From an uncultured bacterium (GTDB lineage: Bacteria > Bacillota_I > Bacilli_A > RF39 > UBA660): a stretch of 7,400 bases of DNA. Shown here in pieces: positions 6,221 to 7,400 of this stretch. Position 1 is the stretch's first letter; each line of letters starts with the position of its first letter. Position numbers and translations under genes: made by a program. The notes below the pieces were generated by a model that had not been told where the DNA came from, searched no databases, and saw nothing but the letters and a program-made list of their open reading frames with translations. The stretch is from positions 1-7,400 of the forward strand of contig CAJMQX010000030.1 of assembly GCA_905215635.1 (NCBI GenBank). Direction: 5' to 3'.

Positions 6221-7400
6221 ATGAAAAATTTCTTAAAGAAGTATTATCCCCAAATAATAATTATTACTATTCCCCTACTTTTAGTATTTATCACTACTGG
6301 TTTTAATAACATATTTGGTTCTAATACTGATTGGATTAATCAACATACTGTTATTCCAGAATATTTAAGACAAACATTTTATCAAACTGGTAAATTATTA
6401 CCAAACTTATCTTTAAATTATGGTGGAGGACAAAATATCTATAATTTCTCTTATTATGGACTATTAAGTCCTCTAATTCTACCTTCATACCTCTTACCAT
6501 TTCTAAGTATGACTACTTATATCATAATAATAAACATTTTAATAGTAATAGTATCCGGTCTATTATTCTATAACTTTTTAAAAAAACATCAGTTTAACAC
6601 CCTAATATCACTAACTACTACTATTATTTTTATAACTTCTGCCCCCTTTATTTTTCAAATGCATCGTCATATCATGTTTGTAAATTATATGCCTTTTCTT
6701 ATTATGAGTTTATGGGGAGTAGATAATCTTCTAAATAAAAATAAACCATCCCTACTAATACTAAGCGTCTTTCTAATGATTATGACTAGTTACTATTATA
6801 GTGTTGGTGGTATTATTGTAACCGGTATCTATTATATTTATGCTTATCTTCAAAATAAAGAATTTAATCTTCGTACATTTATACCCCATCTATTAAAATT
6901 TATCTTATATCTATTAGTAGCAATTCTTTTGAGTGCTATCTTATTAGTACCTACTATGTATACTCTCTTAATTGGAAGAGGTACTAGTGAAACTACTTAT
7001 AATCTAGTAAACTTATTAATTCCTAACCTAAAATTTCATAAGATATTTTGTGGTACTTATGCCATTGGTCTATCTACCATAGGATTCATCTCTTTACTAT
7101 ATTTATTTTATACTAAGAAAAAGAATAACATAATTCCTGCTACCCTCACATCATTAGTATTATTTATTCCTATATTCTGCTATATCTTAAATGGTGGCTT
7201 ATATCTAAGAGAAAAATGTTTCATTCCCTTTATACCACTAATATCTTACTATATAGCATATTTCTTAAAAGATTTATATAATTCAAAAATAAATATAAAG
7301 AATTTCTCTATCTACCTAATAGTTATCTTTATTCTCTTATATTACTTTAATAAATTAGAATATTGTTATCTTACTTTTATAGGTCTAATAATTCTTCTTA
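6221..7400 (+). CDS. yfhO: YfhO-family multi-membrane protein (GT-C-type), C-terminus cut off by window edge
   Basis: The ATG at 6221 follows the glycosyltransferase stop by 2 nt, with GGAG at 6206-6209 as a weakly spaced ribosome site. The frame stays open for 393 codons to the window edge, roughly half of a YfhO protein (over 800 residues in Bacillus). After a first membrane helix (about 11-28) comes a loop typical of the family: GSNTDWINQ (33-41), PEYLRQTF, a turn with NYGGGQN (66-72), and YYGLLSP (78-84). About ten hydrophobic segments follow, and LREKCFIPFIPLISYY resembles the conserved Arg/Pro region later in the family. Asp37 in the first loop occupies the place of the catalytic acid expected in GT-C enzymes. 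YfhO is thought to transfer the lipid-linked sugar made by CsbB onto lipoteichoic acid outside the membrane, which fits this operon. The family call rests on motif pattern; the acceptor is inference. Confidence 0.85.
   Translation, partial: MKNFLKKYYPQIIIITIPLLLVFITTGFNNIFGSNTDWINQHTVIPEYLRQTFYQTGKLLPNLSLNYGGGQNIYNFSYYGLLSPLILPSYLLPFLSMTTYIIIINILIVIVSGLLFYNFLKKHQFNTLISLTTTIIFITSAPFIFQMHRHIMFVNYMPFLIMSLWGVDNLLNKNKPSLLILSVFLMIMTSYYYSVGGIIVTGIYYIYAYLQNKEFNLRTFIPHLLKFILYLLVAILLSAILLVPTMYTLLIGRGTSETTYNLVNLLIPNLKFHKIFCGTYAIGLSTIGFISLLYLFYTKKKNNIIPATLTSLVLFIPIFCYILNGGLYLREKCFIPFIPLISYYIAYFLKDLYNSKINIKNFSIYLIVIFILLYYFNKLEYCYLTFIGLIILL

Noticed and set aside
1..7400. Mycoplasma-type genetic code (TGA as Trp)
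   Set aside because: The tryptophans I translated are all TGG and all genes read through at normal length without in-frame TGA.
1..7400. Mobile element, phage, CRISPR or defence system
   Set aside because: I found no transposase, integrase, terminal repeats, regularly spaced repeats or defence-type domains. All large frames are accounted for by recA and envelope genes.

Overview
The window is very AT-rich, has high coding density, and carries a RecA closest in sequence to those of Firmicutes. It also carries teichoic-acid-type membrane enzymes and Shine-Dalgarno sequences of the AAGGAGGTGAT type. Together these point to a low-GC Gram-positive bacterium (Bacillota), perhaps an uncultured gut-type Bacilli, Erysipelotrichia or Clostridia lineage. 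That placement is inference. All tryptophans I translated use TGG and no gene contains an in-frame TGA, so there is no sign of the Mycoplasma code.

Layout. Bases 1-971 (minus) hold recA, cut at its C-terminal end by the window edge. Bases 972-1212 are non-coding. They hold a perfect-consensus sigma-A promoter for recA, a possible second promoter further upstream that overlaps a dyad, and the distal arm of a hairpin that probably ends the next gene's transcript. Bases 1213-3162 (minus) encode a five-TM LtaS-type sulfatase-fold enzyme. Bases 3163-3279 form a compact divergent promoter region with two extended -10 promoters. Bases 3280-6218 hold a second, divergent LtaS-like enzyme followed by a CsbB/GtrB-type family 2 glycosyltransferase. 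A YfhO-family multi-membrane protein starts at 6221 and runs off the right edge. The three plus-strand genes are spaced 14 and 2 nt apart and look like one operon.

How the genes may work together. The two head-to-head LtaS-like enzymes are predicted to transfer glycerol phosphate, or a related phospho-alcohol, outside the membrane, most likely to make lipoteichoic acid or a similar polymer. The CsbB-like enzyme is predicted to charge undecaprenyl phosphate with a sugar on the cytoplasmic face. YfhO proteins are GT-C-type candidates for moving that sugar onto the polymer outside. The locus therefore looks like a combined lipoteichoic acid polymerisation and glycosylation module. A GtcA-type flippase, which would complete the pathway, is not in the window. 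recA is a separate housekeeping unit. Nothing here supports a mobile element, CRISPR array, tRNA or rRNA.
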